Below, piece after piece: positions 24,655 to 34,335 of a stretch of 42,374 bases of DNA. Location of the stretch: the NCBI GenBank assembly GCA_008933835.1, contig WBUG01000029.1, forward strand, positions 1 to 42,374, given 5' to 3'. The translations under genes were made by a program, and so were the position numbers. Under the pieces are notes generated by a model. The model saw only the letters and a list, made by a program, of their open reading frames with translations. It had not been told where the DNA came from and did no database searches. Position 1 is the stretch's first letter; every line of letters begins with the position of its first letter. Origin of the DNA: Bacteroidota bacterium (lineage in GTDB: Bacteria > Bacteroidota > Ignavibacteria > UBA10030 > UBA8401).

Positions 24655-26883
24655 ACGACGCACCGCCCTCCGCAACCGCAGCGAGTTCGAGATCACGCTC
24701 ACCGAACTGAAGGCCATCGCGCCCGCAGCGATGGTCGGACTCAGCAGTCCCAGCGCCGCCATCGGGATTCCCACGACGTTGTAGATGAACGCCCAGAAGA
24801 GGTTCTGTTTGATGGTCGCGATGGTCCTCCGCGACAACAGGATCGCCTGCTCCACCGCCGCGATGTCGTGCCGCATCAGGGCGATATCGGCGGTCTCCAG
24901 GGCCACATCGCTCCCGGACGCCATGGCGATGCTCACGTCCGCCTGGGCGAGCGCCGGCGCGTCGTTGATGCCGTCCCCCACCATTCCCACCACCGCTCCG
25001 GCCGCCTGGAGCCGGCGCACTTCGTTTGCCTTCTCTTTCGGCGTCGCGTTGGCGACGATGGTCTCGATCCCCGTCTGTCCGGCCACCGCTCGCGCCGTGG
25101 CTTCGCTGTCTCCGGTCAGCAGCGTCACACTGATGCCCCGGCTCCGCAGCCGGGTCACGGCCTCCGCCGCACCAGACCGGAGGGTATCGGAGACGGCGAT
25201 AAGACCGGCCAACGACCGGCCGATGCCCACATAGACGGCCGTCAAACCCTTCGACTGCCATTCCCGGGCGATGCCTTCCGCCGGCCGGACGTCGATGAGC
25301 GATTCCCGAAGGAACGCTTCCTTACCGATGACGATCTCGACCCCCTCCACTCGTCCCGTGACTCCGAATCCAGGGTTGGCGATGAATCCGGTCACCGCCG
25401 ACGTCCGTACGGAGCGGGCCGCTGCGTGAGCGACGACCGCTTTCGACAGCGGGTGTTCCGAGGCCTGCTCCACGGATGCGGCCGCGGAGAGCACCTCGTC
25501 CTCAGTATGGCCGCCGAACGTGTGCACCTCCGAAACGGACGGACGCCCCTCCGTCAACGTACCGGTCTTGTCGAACACGATGTGCGTGATCGCTCCCGCC
25601 CGTTCGAGACTTTCAGCGTTCTTGATGAGAACACCCATCGACGCTCCGCGGCCCGTGCCGACCATGATCGCGGTGGGGGTGGCGAGTCCGAGCGCACAGG
25701 GACAGGCGATGATGAGGACAGCGATACCGTGCACCATGGATTGCACCAGACCGAGCCCGAACAGCGTCGATAACAGTACGACGGTCAATGCCGCAATGCC
25801 GATGACGACAGGAACGAAGACCGCTGCGATGCGGTCCGCCAACGACTGGATGGGAGCCTTCGAACCCTGGGCATCCTCCACCAAACGGACGATGTGCGCC
25901 AGCACCGTATCGCTTCCGACGGCGGTCGCACGAACATCGATCCGGCCGGTCGTGTTCACCGTGCCGCCGATGACGGTATCGTCCTTCCGTTTCGGTACCG
26001 GAACGCTCTCCCCCGTCATCATCGATTCGTCCACCGCCGAAGCGCCGTCCGCCACCACGCCGTCCACCGGGATACGTTCGCCGGGTCGGACCTGAACGAC
26101 ATCCCCGACCGTCAGCGTTCCCACCGGCACGTCGAGGAAAGAACCGTCCCGCAGCACGCGGGCCGTCTTGGGCTGGACGCTCAATAAGGTGCGCATCGCG
26201 TCCGACGCCCGCTGCTTCGCCCGGGCTTCGAGGAATTTCCCCAGAAGGATCAGGGTGATGATGGAAGCGGCGGTGTCGAAATAGACATGTCCGCGGTCGA
26301 CCGAACCGGGAAGCAGGTCCGGGAACAGGACCGCGACGCTGCTGTAGACGTACGCCATACCCGTGCCGAGGGCGACCAGCGTGTTCATGTCGGCCTCCGC
26401 TCGTTTGGCGAGCCTCCACGCGGTGGAATAGAACCGTCGTCCGGTACGGACGATGACGACCGTCGTGAGGAGGAACAGCACCCGGTTCACCGTCTCCATC
26501 GGCCACGACACGGTGTGCATGAACCAATCGGTCATCGACACCATGCTCAGCACCATCACCGGAACGGTCATGACGGAACTGATGTACAGATCGCGTTTCA
26601 AACGGTCCTGGGCGTCGCCGTGCGCTTCTTCCCGGCTCACGGAACGTTCCGGCAGGACGAGCGCATATCCAGCCTCCTTCACGGCCTCGGCCATCCGTTC
26701 CGTCGTCACACGGTCCGGATCGTACTGCACGGTCGCCTTCTCGGTGGCGAGGTTCACCGTGACCTTTGCGATACCGGCGACCGTACCGAGCGTTCGCTCC
26801 ACCCTCGCGACGCAGCTCGCGCACGTCATACCCTCCACCGGAAGCGTGACGGTCTGTATCCTTTTCTCTTCGGTCGAAGCCAT
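24646..26883 (-). CDS. copA: Cu(I)-exporting P1B-type ATPase
   Basis: 745 residues. One N-terminal HMA domain with GMTCASC (18-24), about eight membrane helices, actuator TGES (290-293), CPC in helix 6 (394-396), phosphorylation Asp438 in DKTGT, the P1B SEHPL motif (475-479) and GDGIND (636-641). The last two helices carry YN (701-702) and MxxSS (Met723, Ser726-727), the third part of the Cu(I) site that marks the P1B-1 subgroup. It pumps Cu(I), possibly Ag(I), out of the cytosol. It lies 13 bases downstream of the copZ-like gene and presumably shares its promoter and the operator at 27176-27201. Confidence 0.96.
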   Translation of the reverse strand: MASTEEKRIQTVTLPVEGMTCASCVARVERTLGTVAGIAKVTVNLATEKATVQYDPDRVTTERMAEAVKEAGYALVLPERSVSREEAHGDAQDRLKRDLYISSVMTVPVMVLSMVSMTDWFMHTVSWPMETVNRVLFLLTTVVIVRTGRRFYSTAWRLAKRAEADMNTLVALGTGMAYVYSSVAVLFPDLLPGSVDRGHVYFDTAASIITLILLGKFLEARAKQRASDAMRTLLSVQPKTARVLRDGSFLDVPVGTLTVGDVVQVRPGERIPVDGVVADGASAVDESMMTGESVPVPKRKDDTVIGGTVNTTGRIDVRATAVGSDTVLAHIVRLVEDAQGSKAPIQSLADRIAAVFVPVVIGIAALTVVLLSTLFGLGLVQSMVHGIAVLIIACPCALGLATPTAIMVGTGRGASMGVLIKNAESLERAGAITHIVFDKTGTLTEGRPSVSEVHTFGGHTEDEVLSAAASVEQASEHPLSKAVVAHAAARSVRTSAVTGFIANPGFGVTGRVEGVEIVIGKEAFLRESLIDVRPAEGIAREWQSKGLTAVYVGIGRSLAGLIAVSDTLRSGAAEAVTRLRSRGISVTLLTGDSEATARAVAGQTGIETIVANATPKEKANEVRRLQAAGAVVGMVGDGINDAPALAQADVSIAMASGSDVALETADIALMRHDIAAVEQAILLSRRTIATIKQNLFWAFIYNVVGIPMAALGLLSPTIAAGAMAFSSVSVISNSLRLRRAVRRSA

Positions 26884-26896
26884 AGCGGAACCCTCC

Positions 26897-27106
26897 TTAC
26901 TGTTGTTCGGTCACCGTGTACCCCGCCTGCACCACGGCACGGCGGACGTCGTCATCGGTGACTGTGGTGTCGTTGAACGTGATCTCGGCTTTCCCGATCT
27001 GCACCGCGTCCACGGTGAGGCCCGGGATCCTGGAAAGCTCCTTCCGGACGGACATCACGCAGTGACCGCACGTCATCCCGCCGATGGAAATGGTCTGTTT
27101 CTTCAT
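26897..27106 (-). CDS. copZ: CopZ-like copper chaperone (HMA domain)
   Basis: 69 residues: a single heavy-metal-associated domain with GGMTCGHC near the start and the beta-alpha-beta-beta-alpha-beta pattern ending [12 protein letters not shown]. It should carry Cu(I) to CopA. The start ATG 27106 is chosen because GGAG lies 8 bases upstream; an ATG two codons earlier (27112) is too close to it. First gene of the copZ-copA pair, transcribed from the predicted copper-responsive promoter at 27147-27201. Confidence 0.93.
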   Translation of the reverse strand: MKKQTISIGGMTCGHCVMSVRKELSRIPGLTVDAVQIGKAEITFNDTTVTDDDVRRAVVQAGYTVTEQQ

Positions 27107-27146
27107 GGTCATCGCTCCGATTGATGGTGAGTGCTGTTGACAGAAG

Positions 27147-27201
27147 CAAGATACGATGGACAGCCGTCGTGCTCCGTACATTTTACGGGGAGAAATGTAC
27201 A
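27147..27201 (-). promoter_or_regulatory. Predicted copper-responsive operator and promoter of copZ-copA
   Basis: A 26-bp element (27176-27201) has a perfect 8-bp inverted repeat, GTACATTT (27176-27183) and AAATGTAC (27193-27200), around TACGGGGAG. Exactly 22 bases downstream on the minus strand is TATCTTG (27153-27147), a -10-like box resembling Bacteroidota TAnnTTTG. No -35 box is seen; the operator covers that position, as for AraC-type activation. The same arrangement occurs at 28505-28559. Confidence 0.7.
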
Positions 27202-27205
27202 TCGG

Positions 27206-28474
27206 TCATTGCACGTGCAGATAGATCTGAACGCCAAGGGGTGCGGCACCATAACGTTCGCGCAGGAACGGACCAGCGATGGACAGCGTCGCCTGCACTC
27301 CCCCGTCGACCCGCAACGGACCGGCGGAACCGATACGGTGACGGAGACCGACCGAATGCTGCCGGACCCGCTCCGTGACCGAACTCTCGCTGCTGATGCC
27401 GAACTCTGCGCGGCTCTTTTCCACCCATTCGTGGCGGCTGTACAGGCCGGCATCCCGGAGCCGGTATGAAAGTTCGGCCAGATAGCTGTCCAGGACGGAA
27501 CCGTGAGCCGTATTACGGCCCCAAATGATGGTCAGCGTGAATGGAGCATCGTGATTCCGTCCGTTCGATTGCTGGAAAGAGGCGGTCAACCGGTCGACCG
27601 TCTCGTCATGCCCTTCCGGATCGTGAAGACGGCCGGACGATATCTGAAAGACCGATCCCGTCATGGGCCGAACGGTCAATCGCCCGCTATAGGAATCGAG
27701 TTTCAACCTGTCGAACCTGAAGCGGTCCTCATCCGGCTCGCGTCCGTTGAACCATGAGCCTTCCAGCGACCAGTCCCGGAACAGAAGGGCCGCGGTGACG
27801 ACGCCGAACGAGATGTGCGTCGCATCCTGCCAATGGTGACCGATCGGTGCGTCCGGATTCATCGCCGCGCTCGGCCGGTGCATGAACGGTTCCGGACCGA
27901 GCGCCGGCGCGCCGGGGTACCCCGCGGAGAACATCAGCGCGACGCCGTTCCCCGTTTCATGCCTCACGGCCAGCGACAGCTCGGAGATCAGGTCGTGCGG
28001 ATGCTGCCGGTCGACGAGCCGCCGCCGGTTCCAGGTCTCACCGGACTGGAACAAGAGCGGATAGCCCTCTCCGCCGTCGGTCACACGGTCCAGACTGAAC
28101 ATCGCTCTTCCTATGACCTGCGTCCGTCCGTTCACATGGTACCGAGCATCGGTCATGACCCAGTTCGGGATGCTCCATTCCTCATACGCCCGGGGTCCGT
28201 CATGCCGGAGGTACCGGATGAAGACGGAACCGTGAGCGGAGAGGTCCCATTCCGACGGAGCATCGTTCCGGAGTGCGTCGGCATGGTGATGCCCGTACGA
28301 AGGAGCGTCCAACGGCGGGACCGAATCGTTCTCGACGGCGGCGGGAGCATCGGCCGAAGTTCCTCGGGAAGGATGGTGATGGTGGCCGTCGGCTCGCCGG
28401 CCGGACGAGTCGATGGCCTGTCCGAAGACCGGCGATATCAGCAGAAGCGCGGCAAGGAAGGTTCTGGATTGCAT
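27206..28474 (-). CDS. His-rich predicted outer-membrane beta-barrel protein of the copper locus
   Basis: 422 residues, start ATG 28474. Signal peptide MQSRTFLAALLLISPVFG. The first 60 mature residues are rich in His (RADGHHHHPSRG, SYGHHHADALRND), a likely metal-binding segment. The remainder alternates polar and hydrophobic residues in short strands (WSIPNWVMTDARYHVN, QVIGRAMFSLDRV, FTLTIIWGRNT) and ends LGVQIYLHV, resembling an outer-membrane barrel. RQHPHDLISELSLA and PFMHRPSAAMNPDAPIGHHWQDATHISFG are further His-containing blocks. I do not recognise a named family. It lies between the copper chaperone and the HMA-AraC regulator, with its own copy of the operator, so a role in outer-membrane copper handling is inferred. 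Confidence 0.75.
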   Translation of the reverse strand: MQSRTFLAALLLISPVFGQAIDSSGRRADGHHHHPSRGTSADAPAAVENDSVPPLDAPSYGHHHADALRNDAPSEWDLSAHGSVFIRYLRHDGPRAYEEWSIPNWVMTDARYHVNGRTQVIGRAMFSLDRVTDGGEGYPLLFQSGETWNRRRLVDRQHPHDLISELSLAVRHETGNGVALMFSAGYPGAPALGPEPFMHRPSAAMNPDAPIGHHWQDATHISFGVVTAALLFRDWSLEGSWFNGREPDEDRFRFDRLKLDSYSGRLTVRPMTGSVFQISSGRLHDPEGHDETVDRLTASFQQSNGRNHDAPFTLTIIWGRNTAHGSVLDSYLAELSYRLRDAGLYSRHEWVEKSRAEFGISSESSVTERVRQHSVGLRHRIGSAGPLRVDGGVQATLSIAGPFLRERYGAAPLGVQIYLHVQ

Positions 28475-28504
28475 CTCGGTCCCTTTCACGGTGATTGATG
28501 GGAC

Positions 28505-28559
28505 CAAGATATGTCTCCTCCTCCGCCCAACCGTTACACTTTAGCGGGGAAGATGTGCA
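28505..28559 (-). promoter_or_regulatory. Second predicted copper-responsive operator and promoter
   Basis: 28534-28559 aligns without gaps to the copZ element at 17 of 26 positions, with arms TACAC...GTGCA and a shared GCGGGG/ACGGGG centre. TATCTTG (28511-28505) follows exactly 22 bases further on the minus strand, about 30 bases before the barrel gene's ATG. Operator sequence, spacing and -10 box are therefore all shared with 27147-27201. Confidence 0.7.
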
Positions 28560-28572
28560 CCGTGAGGCGGTA

Positions 28573-29196
28573 TCAACGGACCTTGTCGAGCGGCAGACGG
28601 TGATGACGGCCGGCATGTCCGCTGCCGAGCGCTTTGAACTGTGACGGGGTAAGGCCGGTGACCGATTTGAACTGATTGGACAGATGCTGAACGCTGCTGT
28701 ACTCCATCATGTACGCGATCTCGCTCAACGTTCGGTCGCCGTACTTCATCAATTCCTTCACCCGTTCGATCCGCTGACGGATATAGTACTGTTCGATGGT
28801 GACGTTCTCGACGGAAGAGAACAACACGCTCAGGGAATGATAGTCCCGGCCGACCGTTGATGCGATGAAGTCGGTGTACCGCCGTCCCGGTTCCGAACCG
28901 GTGCGATGGTGGACGAATGTGATGACCGCCTTCTTCACCGCTTCGATCAGGCGCGCGTTCGCATCCTCGATGAGTTCGAAGCCGTTCCGCTGCAGCACAT
29001 CCCGTACCGCATCGCGGTCCAACCCTCCCCGGACCGAACCCACCTCCGCTTCGCCGAGGTCGATACGGCGTACATCCAACCCCATGCTGGTGAACTCCTC
29101 CCGCACCACCCGGATGCACCGGTCGCACACCATGTTCTTGATGTACACGGTCTCGGTCCCCGCAGCGCCCTTCCCTCTCTTCGTTCGGACGGCCAT
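28573..29196 (-). CDS. AraC-family regulator with HMA-like metal-sensing N-domain
   Basis: 207 residues, ATG 29196 behind AGGAGA. Residues about 15-80 resemble an HMA fold (VYIKNMVCDRCIRVVREEF, then DVRRIDLGEAEV and DAVRDVLQRNGFELIED) with Cys24 and Cys27 in a C-x2-C pair, as in copper chaperones. Residues about 105-195 form the AraC DNA-binding domain with two helix-turn-helix units (ERVKELMKYGDRTLSEIAYMM and SSVQHLSNQFKSVTGLTPSQFK). Proteins of this two-part type occur in Bacteroidota. I infer a copper-sensing activator of the barrel gene and copZ-copA. Whether it also controls itself is unclear: only a TGCAC half-site is seen upstream, with TATATTG as a likely -10 box. Confidence 0.88.
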   Translation of the reverse strand: MAVRTKRGKGAAGTETVYIKNMVCDRCIRVVREEFTSMGLDVRRIDLGEAEVGSVRGGLDRDAVRDVLQRNGFELIEDANARLIEAVKKAVITFVHHRTGSEPGRRYTDFIASTVGRDYHSLSVLFSSVENVTIEQYYIRQRIERVKELMKYGDRTLSEIAYMMEYSSVQHLSNQFKSVTGLTPSQFKALGSGHAGRHHRLPLDKVR

Positions 29197-29315
29197 TCGT
29201 TCTCTCCTTTTCGTCGTTCCGCAATATACCGGTTTCTTTCCGACGCATCAACGGGTCGCGGGACTTGAAAGTGCATCAAAGATTGAGTACGATAATGAGA
29301 GAACAGGACAACGAC

Positions 29316-30158
29316 ATGCGAACGATCCTTATACTGATAGTACTTCTCGTCCGCCCGCTGGACGGTCAAGTCACCGTCCGGGTGGACTCGATCCCGTCCG
29401 CCGCACTCGGTCGAACGGTGCCGTTCACCGTCATCCTTCCCGACGGGTATCGGAAGAGCGACGAGCGGTATCCGACCCTGTACCTGCTGCACGGATACGG
29501 CGGAGACCATACGAATTGGAGCAAACTCACCGGCCTGCTCCGGTACCTCTCCGGCGACCGCCTCATCGTTGTCTGTCCGGACGGCAACAACGGCTGGTAC
29601 ACGAACGGCACGGACTCCTCCGCCCGGAACGAGGACCATCTTGTGCAGGAGCTCATCCCCGCTGTCGACCGGTCGTACCGGACCGTTCGGGCGAAACACG
29701 AACGCTCCGTCGCCGGACTCTCCATGGGAGGATACGGCGCGGTCAAGCTGGGAGTGAAGTATCCATCCCTGTTTTCCTTCGCCGCAGGACTGAGTCCCGC
29801 GCTTCAGTTCCCGTCGGACATGGACGATTCCGTCATCACCGCACGATGGTCGCCGGCGCTCCGGAACAGCGTACGGACCGCATTCGGTCTTTCGGAGAAC
29901 CGTCGTTGGACCGAGAACGATGTCTACCCGCTGCTGGAGCGTATGAACACGTCCGAACCGCCGTACTTCTATCTTTCCGTCGGTTCGTCCGACGCCTTCT
30001 CGGAGATCGTACTGCACACGCACCGGTTCGCAGCGGCGCTGCGGAAGAAAGGGATCCCGTTCGAGCTGCACGAAATGCCGGGACGGCACGACTGGAAATT
30101 CTGGGACCGGGAGATCGCCGCCGTCCTCTCCATCCTCCGTACACGACACCAACGCTGA
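29316..30158 (+). CDS. Secreted esterase D-family hydrolase
   Basis: 280 residues from ATG 29316, chosen for AGGA at 7 bases upstream and signal peptide MRTILILIVLLVRPLDG. Alpha/beta-hydrolase of the putative esterase family (PF00756; feruloyl esterase/S-formylglutathione hydrolase relatives): YPTLYLLHGYGGDHTNW near 60, nucleophile Ser in GLSMGGYGA near 137, Asp in VGSSDAF near 230 and His in PGRHDWKFW near 258. Secretion argues against a formaldehyde role and for a periplasmic carbohydrate or other ester substrate. The PEP carboxylase gene follows after 4 bases, but no functional link is evident. Confidence 0.86.
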   Translation: MRTILILIVLLVRPLDGQVTVRVDSIPSAALGRTVPFTVILPDGYRKSDERYPTLYLLHGYGGDHTNWSKLTGLLRYLSGDRLIVVCPDGNNGWYTNGTDSSARNEDHLVQELIPAVDRSYRTVRAKHERSVAGLSMGGYGAVKLGVKYPSLFSFAAGLSPALQFPSDMDDSVITARWSPALRNSVRTAFGLSENRRWTENDVYPLLERMNTSEPPYFYLSVGSSDAFSEIVLHTHRFAAALRKKGIPFELHEMPGRHDWKFWDREIAAVLSILRTRHQR

Positions 30159-30162
30159 CACC

Positions 30163-32907
30163 ATGGTTTCCGCAAACGACGAGTCACGCTCCGACCTTCT
30201 CCTTCGCGCCGAGATCCGCCTCCTCGGCGACATTCTCGGCGGTGTCATCCGCGAGCAGGAGGGAAAACGATTCTTCGACCTCGTCGAATTCTTCCGTCTT
30301 TCCTCCAAAACGCTCCGTACACGTCCGCAGGATGCGTTGAAGAAGCGTGTCACTCGGGCGCTCCGTTCGCTCGATATCGCGACCGTCCGGAAGCTCGTCC
30401 GCGCCTTCTCCATCTACTTCCAATTGGTCAACATCGCCGAGCAGCACCACCGCATCCGTCGTCTGCGCGACGACCGCCGCAAGGGGCCCGGCGCGGCTCC
30501 GGCCGGTTCCATCCGCCACACGCTGCAGACGGCCCGGAAGCGGAAAGTGACCGCCGCCGAGATGCGCCGGTTCCTCCAGACCGTCTTCGTCTCCCCCGTC
30601 TTCACCGCTCATCCCACCGAAGCGCTCCGCCGCACGGTGCTGGACAAGCACGCCGTCATCTGGGGCTCCCTGGAACGGATGGAACGGATGGAACTGCTGC
30701 CGGACGAACGGCGGCGCGAACGGGACGAGGTCACGCGCGTGGTGACGAGCCTCTGGCAGAGCGAAGAGACGCGGAAGTACGACATCACACCGATGGACGA
30801 GGTGACGAACGGGCTGTATTACTTCAAGAACGTCCTTCCCGAAGCGCTCCCCACCTTCTACGAGGAGTTCGAAGCGGCCCTCCGGGACACTTATCCGTCC
30901 CTCGCCGATGAACTGCCGTCGTTCGTCCGCTTCGGTTCCTGGATCGGCGGCGACCGTGACGGCAATCCGTTCGTCACGGCGGACGTGACCTGGGCCGCGC
31001 TCCTGAAACAATCCGCCGCCGCTGTCGACCTCTATCTGCGGGAAGTGGAGGCGTTGTACGGCATTCACAGCGAGTCCGCGACACAGGTCCCCGTCTCACC
31101 GGAGCTTCGGCAGCGGGTGGAGCGCGACATGGAACGAGCGGACGCTCCGCTTCCGTCGTACATCCGGAACCGCAGCGAACTGTACCGGCTGCATCTCTCG
31201 CACATCCACCGGAAGCTGACGAACTTCCGGAACCGCGGGGATTCCTCCGGTTCGTCGTTCCGGTACGCCGGCAGCGGAGAGTTCCTTGATGATCTGCGGG
31301 CGATGGAGGCAAGCCTCCGTTCGAACAAAGGAATGGTGCAGTCCCGCGGTCCGCTTCGGCGGCTCATCCGGCTTGCGGAGACGTACGGCTTCCATCTCGC
31401 CACGCTGGACGTCCGCCAGCACCGGCGTGTGCACAACGCCGCGCTCGCCGAACTGTGCGCCGCCGCCGGAGTGGAGTACGGAACGTTCTCGGACACCGAA
31501 CGGCAGCGTTGGCTCTCCGGCGCGTTGACCGGCGGAGTGTTCCTCCCGACGGACCGCGCCGCCCTTTCGGCAGGGACCGTTGAGACGCTGAAGACGTTCG
31601 ACGTGATGAAGCGGTCGCTCGATGAGATCGATCCTTCCTCAGTCCGTTCCTACATCATCAGCATGACCGAATCGCCCGCCGACGTGCTCGAGGTCCTCTA
31701 CCTCGCCGCACTCTCCGGTCTTTCCGGCAGGCTCGACATCGTGCCGTTGTTCGAGACCATCGGCGACCTCCGGGCGTCGGAGACGGTGATGGAGGGACTG
31801 TACACCGACCCCGCCTACCGCGCCCACCTGGCATCCCGGCGGAACCGGCAGGAGATCATGCTCGGATACTCCGACAGCAGCAAGGACGGCGGCATCGTCA
31901 CCTCCAACTGGGAATTGTACAAGACGCAGCGCGCTCTCTCCAAACATGCGGCCCGGCACGGCATCGACTGGATGTTCTTTCACGGACGGGGCGGAACGGT
32001 GGGACGAGGCGGAGGGCCGGAGTTCCAGGCCATCATGGCGCTGAACGGACGCTCCATCAACGGACGCATCAAGATCACGGAACAGGGCGAGGTCATCTCC
32101 CTGAAGTATTCCCATGCGGCGGTGGCACAGCGGACGCTCGAGCTGACCGCATCCGCGATGCTCCTGAAGTTCTTCGACAAGACGAACCTGAGCAAAACGA
32201 GGGTGGCGAAACATCCCGAATGGATGGTGACGATGGAGGAGGCGTCGCAGCGCGCATTCCGGCGGTACCGCTCGGTGGTGTACGACGACCCGGCGCTGGC
32301 GCGGTACTACTTCGCGGCGACCCCGCTGCGCGAGATCACGAGGATGCGCATCGGTTCCCGTCCCGCCAAGCGGGTGGATTCCGAACGCATCGAGGACCTG
32401 CGGGCCATACCGTGGGTGTTCGCCTGGATGCAGAGCCGGCACAATCTGCCCGGCTGGCTCGGCGTCGACGCGATGACCGGCGGGACGCCGGACGTGACGA
32501 CGGCGCTCCGCTCCATGTACCGGAACTGGGATTTTTTCAAGGCGCTGACGGACAACGTGCAGATGATCATGGCGAAGTCGGACATGGACATCGCGGGGGA
32601 GTACGCCGAGCTTGCCGGCGGAGAGGGTTTCCGTGCCGTGTACGAGACGCTTCGGGAGGCGAGCCGGCGTTCGGCGGAGGCGGTGCTGGCCGTGTCGGGA
32701 GAGCGGCGGCTGCTGGAGAGCAATCCGGTGCTGCAGCGCTCCATCCGGCTCCGGAATCCGTACGTGGACCCGCTCAGCTTCATGCAGATCGAACTGCTCC
32801 GCCGTCTCCGCCGCCAGCGTCTGCCGGAGGAACAGCGGCGCGAACTGGACGACGCGATGTTCCTCTGCATCAACGGCATCGCGGCAGGATTGCGGAACAC
32901 CGGCTGA
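30163..32907 (+). CDS. ppc: Phosphoenolpyruvate carboxylase
   Basis: 914 residues; adds bicarbonate to PEP to form oxaloacetate, refilling the TCA cycle. Catalytic His150 in [16 protein letters not shown] near 265, GYSDSSKD (568-575) and His607 with the [14 protein letters not shown] loop (606 onward) are all present. The C-terminus ends NTG as in the family. Full-length bacterial type. Convergent with the sirtuin gene, separated by 9 bases. Confidence 0.97.
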   Translation: MVSANDESRSDLLLRAEIRLLGDILGGVIREQEGKRFFDLVEFFRLSSKTLRTRPQDALKKRVTRALRSLDIATVRKLVRAFSIYFQLVNIAEQHHRIRRLRDDRRKGPGAAPAGSIRHTLQTARKRKVTAAEMRRFLQTVFVSPVFTAHPTEALRRTVLDKHAVIWGSLERMERMELLPDERRRERDEVTRVVTSLWQSEETRKYDITPMDEVTNGLYYFKNVLPEALPTFYEEFEAALRDTYPSLADELPSFVRFGSWIGGDRDGNPFVTADVTWAALLKQSAAAVDLYLREVEALYGIHSESATQVPVSPELRQRVERDMERADAPLPSYIRNRSELYRLHLSHIHRKLTNFRNRGDSSGSSFRYAGSGEFLDDLRAMEASLRSNKGMVQSRGPLRRLIRLAETYGFHLATLDVRQHRRVHNAALAELCAAAGVEYGTFSDTERQRWLSGALTGGVFLPTDRAALSAGTVETLKTFDVMKRSLDEIDPSSVRSYIISMTESPADVLEVLYLAALSGLSGRLDIVPLFETIGDLRASETVMEGLYTDPAYRAHLASRRNRQEIMLGYSDSSKDGGIVTSNWELYKTQRALSKHAARHGIDWMFFHGRGGTVGRGGGPEFQAIMALNGRSINGRIKITEQGEVISLKYSHAAVAQRTLELTASAMLLKFFDKTNLSKTRVAKHPEWMVTMEEASQRAFRRYRSVVYDDPALARYYFAATPLREITRMRIGSRPAKRVDSERIEDLRAIPWVFAWMQSRHNLPGWLGVDAMTGGTPDVTTALRSMYRNWDFFKALTDNVQMIMAKSDMDIAGEYAELAGGEGFRAVYETLREASRRSAEAVLAVSGERRLLESNPVLQRSIRLRNPYVDPLSFMQIELLRRLRRQRLPEEQRRELDDAMFLCINGIAAGLRNTG

Positions 32908-32916
32908 GACGGTCCC

Positions 32917-33648
32917 TCACCGGCCGATCAGCCGGTCGACGAGTTCCGGCATCCGCACGCTCGCGCTCCCTTCCAGCACCGTATACCCCGACAGCAGTTC
33001 GTAGTTCGGATGCGGGTCGATGAAGTACCGTTCCGGCGTGTTCCGGAAGAGCGGGAGCAGTCCCGCCGCCGGATACACCTGCGCCGATGTTCCCACGCCG
33101 ATGAAGATGTCCGCCGAAGCCACCAGCCGCATCAATTCTCCCTCCCGCAGGTCCACCGGTTCGCCGAACCAGACGATGTCCGGCCGCAGCGCGCCACCGC
33201 ATTTCGGACAACGGTCCCCGCTCCCCACCGGTCGTTCGATCCGGGAACGGTAGTCGCACTCCATGTCATCCCCCTCGCCGAACGACAGCGAACGGTGCCG
33301 TTCACACTTCTGCATGTCGATGCGGCCGTGCAGGTGCCACACATCGCGGCATCCCGCCCGTTCCAGCAGCGTGTCGATGTTCTGCGTGATGTTCGTGACC
33401 TCGTGCACCGAACCGAGCCTCGCGATGGCTTCGTGTGCGGGATTCGGCGCGCATCCTGCCTGCGCGCGGAAGCGCATCGCGTAGAAGTTCAGCACCAACT
33501 CCGGGTCCCTCCTCCACCCTTCCGGCGACGCCACATCCTCGATACGGTGCTGCTCCCACAGTCCGCCCGAATCACGGAACGTCGGGATCCCGCTCTCGGC
33601 GGAAAGTCCCGCGCCGCTGAACACGACGATGCGCAGCGCGGCGTTCAC
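32917..33648 (-). CDS. cobB: SIRT5/CobB-type NAD-dependent protein deacylase
   Basis: 243 residues, GTG start at 33648 behind GGAGGA. Rossmann motif SGAGLSAESGIPTFRD (11-26), TQNID (88-92), catalytic His107 in LHGR, and zinc-binding Cys115, Cys131, Cys147 and Cys150 in the CobB pattern. Tyr56 and Arg59 (FYAMRF) form the YxxR pair that in SIRT5 and E. coli CobB binds succinyl- and malonyl-lysine, so desuccinylase activity is likely besides deacetylation. The start overlaps the methyltransferase stop (GTGA), so the two are co-expressed. Confidence 0.94.
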   Translation of the reverse strand: MNAALRIVVFSGAGLSAESGIPTFRDSGGLWEQHRIEDVASPEGWRRDPELVLNFYAMRFRAQAGCAPNPAHEAIARLGSVHEVTNITQNIDTLLERAGCRDVWHLHGRIDMQKCERHRSLSFGEGDDMECDYRSRIERPVGSGDRCPKCGGALRPDIVWFGEPVDLREGELMRLVASADIFIGVGTSAQVYPAAGLLPLFRNTPERYFIDPHPNYELLSGYTVLEGSASVRMPELVDRLIGR

Positions 33649-34274
33649 CGTTCCTCCATACGGTAATCGGTTCGGCGGAAGGTCTTCCCTCCCGGCGCCG
33701 GGTGCAGCGAGGTGCGGACGACAGTGAAGCGGTTCCGGAGCATCGTATCGTTCAGGTCGGCGATGGAGACGTCGCGGTGGACGGCCTCGAGCGGGGCGAG
33801 ACTCTCCACCCCGGTGCGCGAGACGAAGGGCGCGCCGTTGTTCTCCTGGATGACGGTCGAGAGCACCGCGCCCGGATTCCCGAACTCGGTGACCAGCGGG
33901 AGGATGCGTTCGACCGGCACGTATTCGAGGAAGAGATTGGCGATGAACAGGTCCGCCGCGGGAAGGCTCACCGGCGTCCGGTTCAGGTCGGCGTTCAGCA
34001 GTTCCAGAACGTAACCCCGGGACCCGAACCGCGTGCGGCACACCTCCAGGAAGCGCTCATTGATGTCGATCCCGGTCACGCGGTGTGTTCGCGACGGGTC
34101 GACATGCTCGAGCCCGTTGCCGGTGGCGATGCCGAAGTACACCAGCGAAGCAGGACGGTGTTCGGCGAGCTGCGACCGGACGATGGAGGCAAGGAGCGCG
34201 GTCTGCGCGACGGAGGGATGCGCCATGTGGCGTTCGTAATCGTCCGGCGGTACGCCGGCCCAGGGTTCGTTCAT
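33645..34274 (-). CDS. Class I SAM-dependent methyltransferase-like protein
   Basis: 209 residues from ATG 34274 (MNEPWAGVPPDDYERHM). Motif I is LVYFGIATGNGLEHVDP, followed by acidic VTGIDINERFLEVC (ribose-binding Asp) and ELLNADLN, then ADLFIANLFLEYVP, all in the Rossmann order. The motif I variant G-I-A-T-G-N-G resembles the G-x-G-x-G loop. The substrate is unknown. It may be a small-molecule methylase, since no DNA- or RNA-target motif (NPPY/DPPY) is seen. Translationally coupled to the sirtuin gene. Confidence 0.8.
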   Translation of the reverse strand: MNEPWAGVPPDDYERHMAHPSVAQTALLASIVRSQLAEHRPASLVYFGIATGNGLEHVDPSRTHRVTGIDINERFLEVCRTRFGSRGYVLELLNADLNRTPVSLPAADLFIANLFLEYVPVERILPLVTEFGNPGAVLSTVIQENNGAPFVSRTGVESLAPLEAVHRDVSIADLNDTMLRNRFTVVRTSLHPAPGGKTFRRTDYRMEER

Positions 34275-34293
34275 CGGAAGGGGCGAAAATGAA

Positions 34294-34317
34294 GAAGGCA
34301 GAGTCTCCTCTGCCTTC
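34294..34317 (-). terminator. Terminator of the surface-protein operon
   Basis: GAAGGCAGAG (34294-34303) and CTCTGCCTTC (34308-34317) form a perfect 10-bp stem. On the minus strand the loop is GAGA (a GNRA tetraloop) and a moderate T-tract (TTCATTTT) follows. It lies between the end of the beta-propeller lipoprotein gene and the methyltransferase start. Confidence 0.72.
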
Positions 34318-34335
34318 CGGGATCTCCGCTGCGGA

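Noticed and set aside
29230-29275. A third copper operator upstream of the HMA-AraC regulator
   Set aside because: TATATTG is present but only a TGCAC half-site aligns, off by one base; no second arm or GGGG centre is visible.
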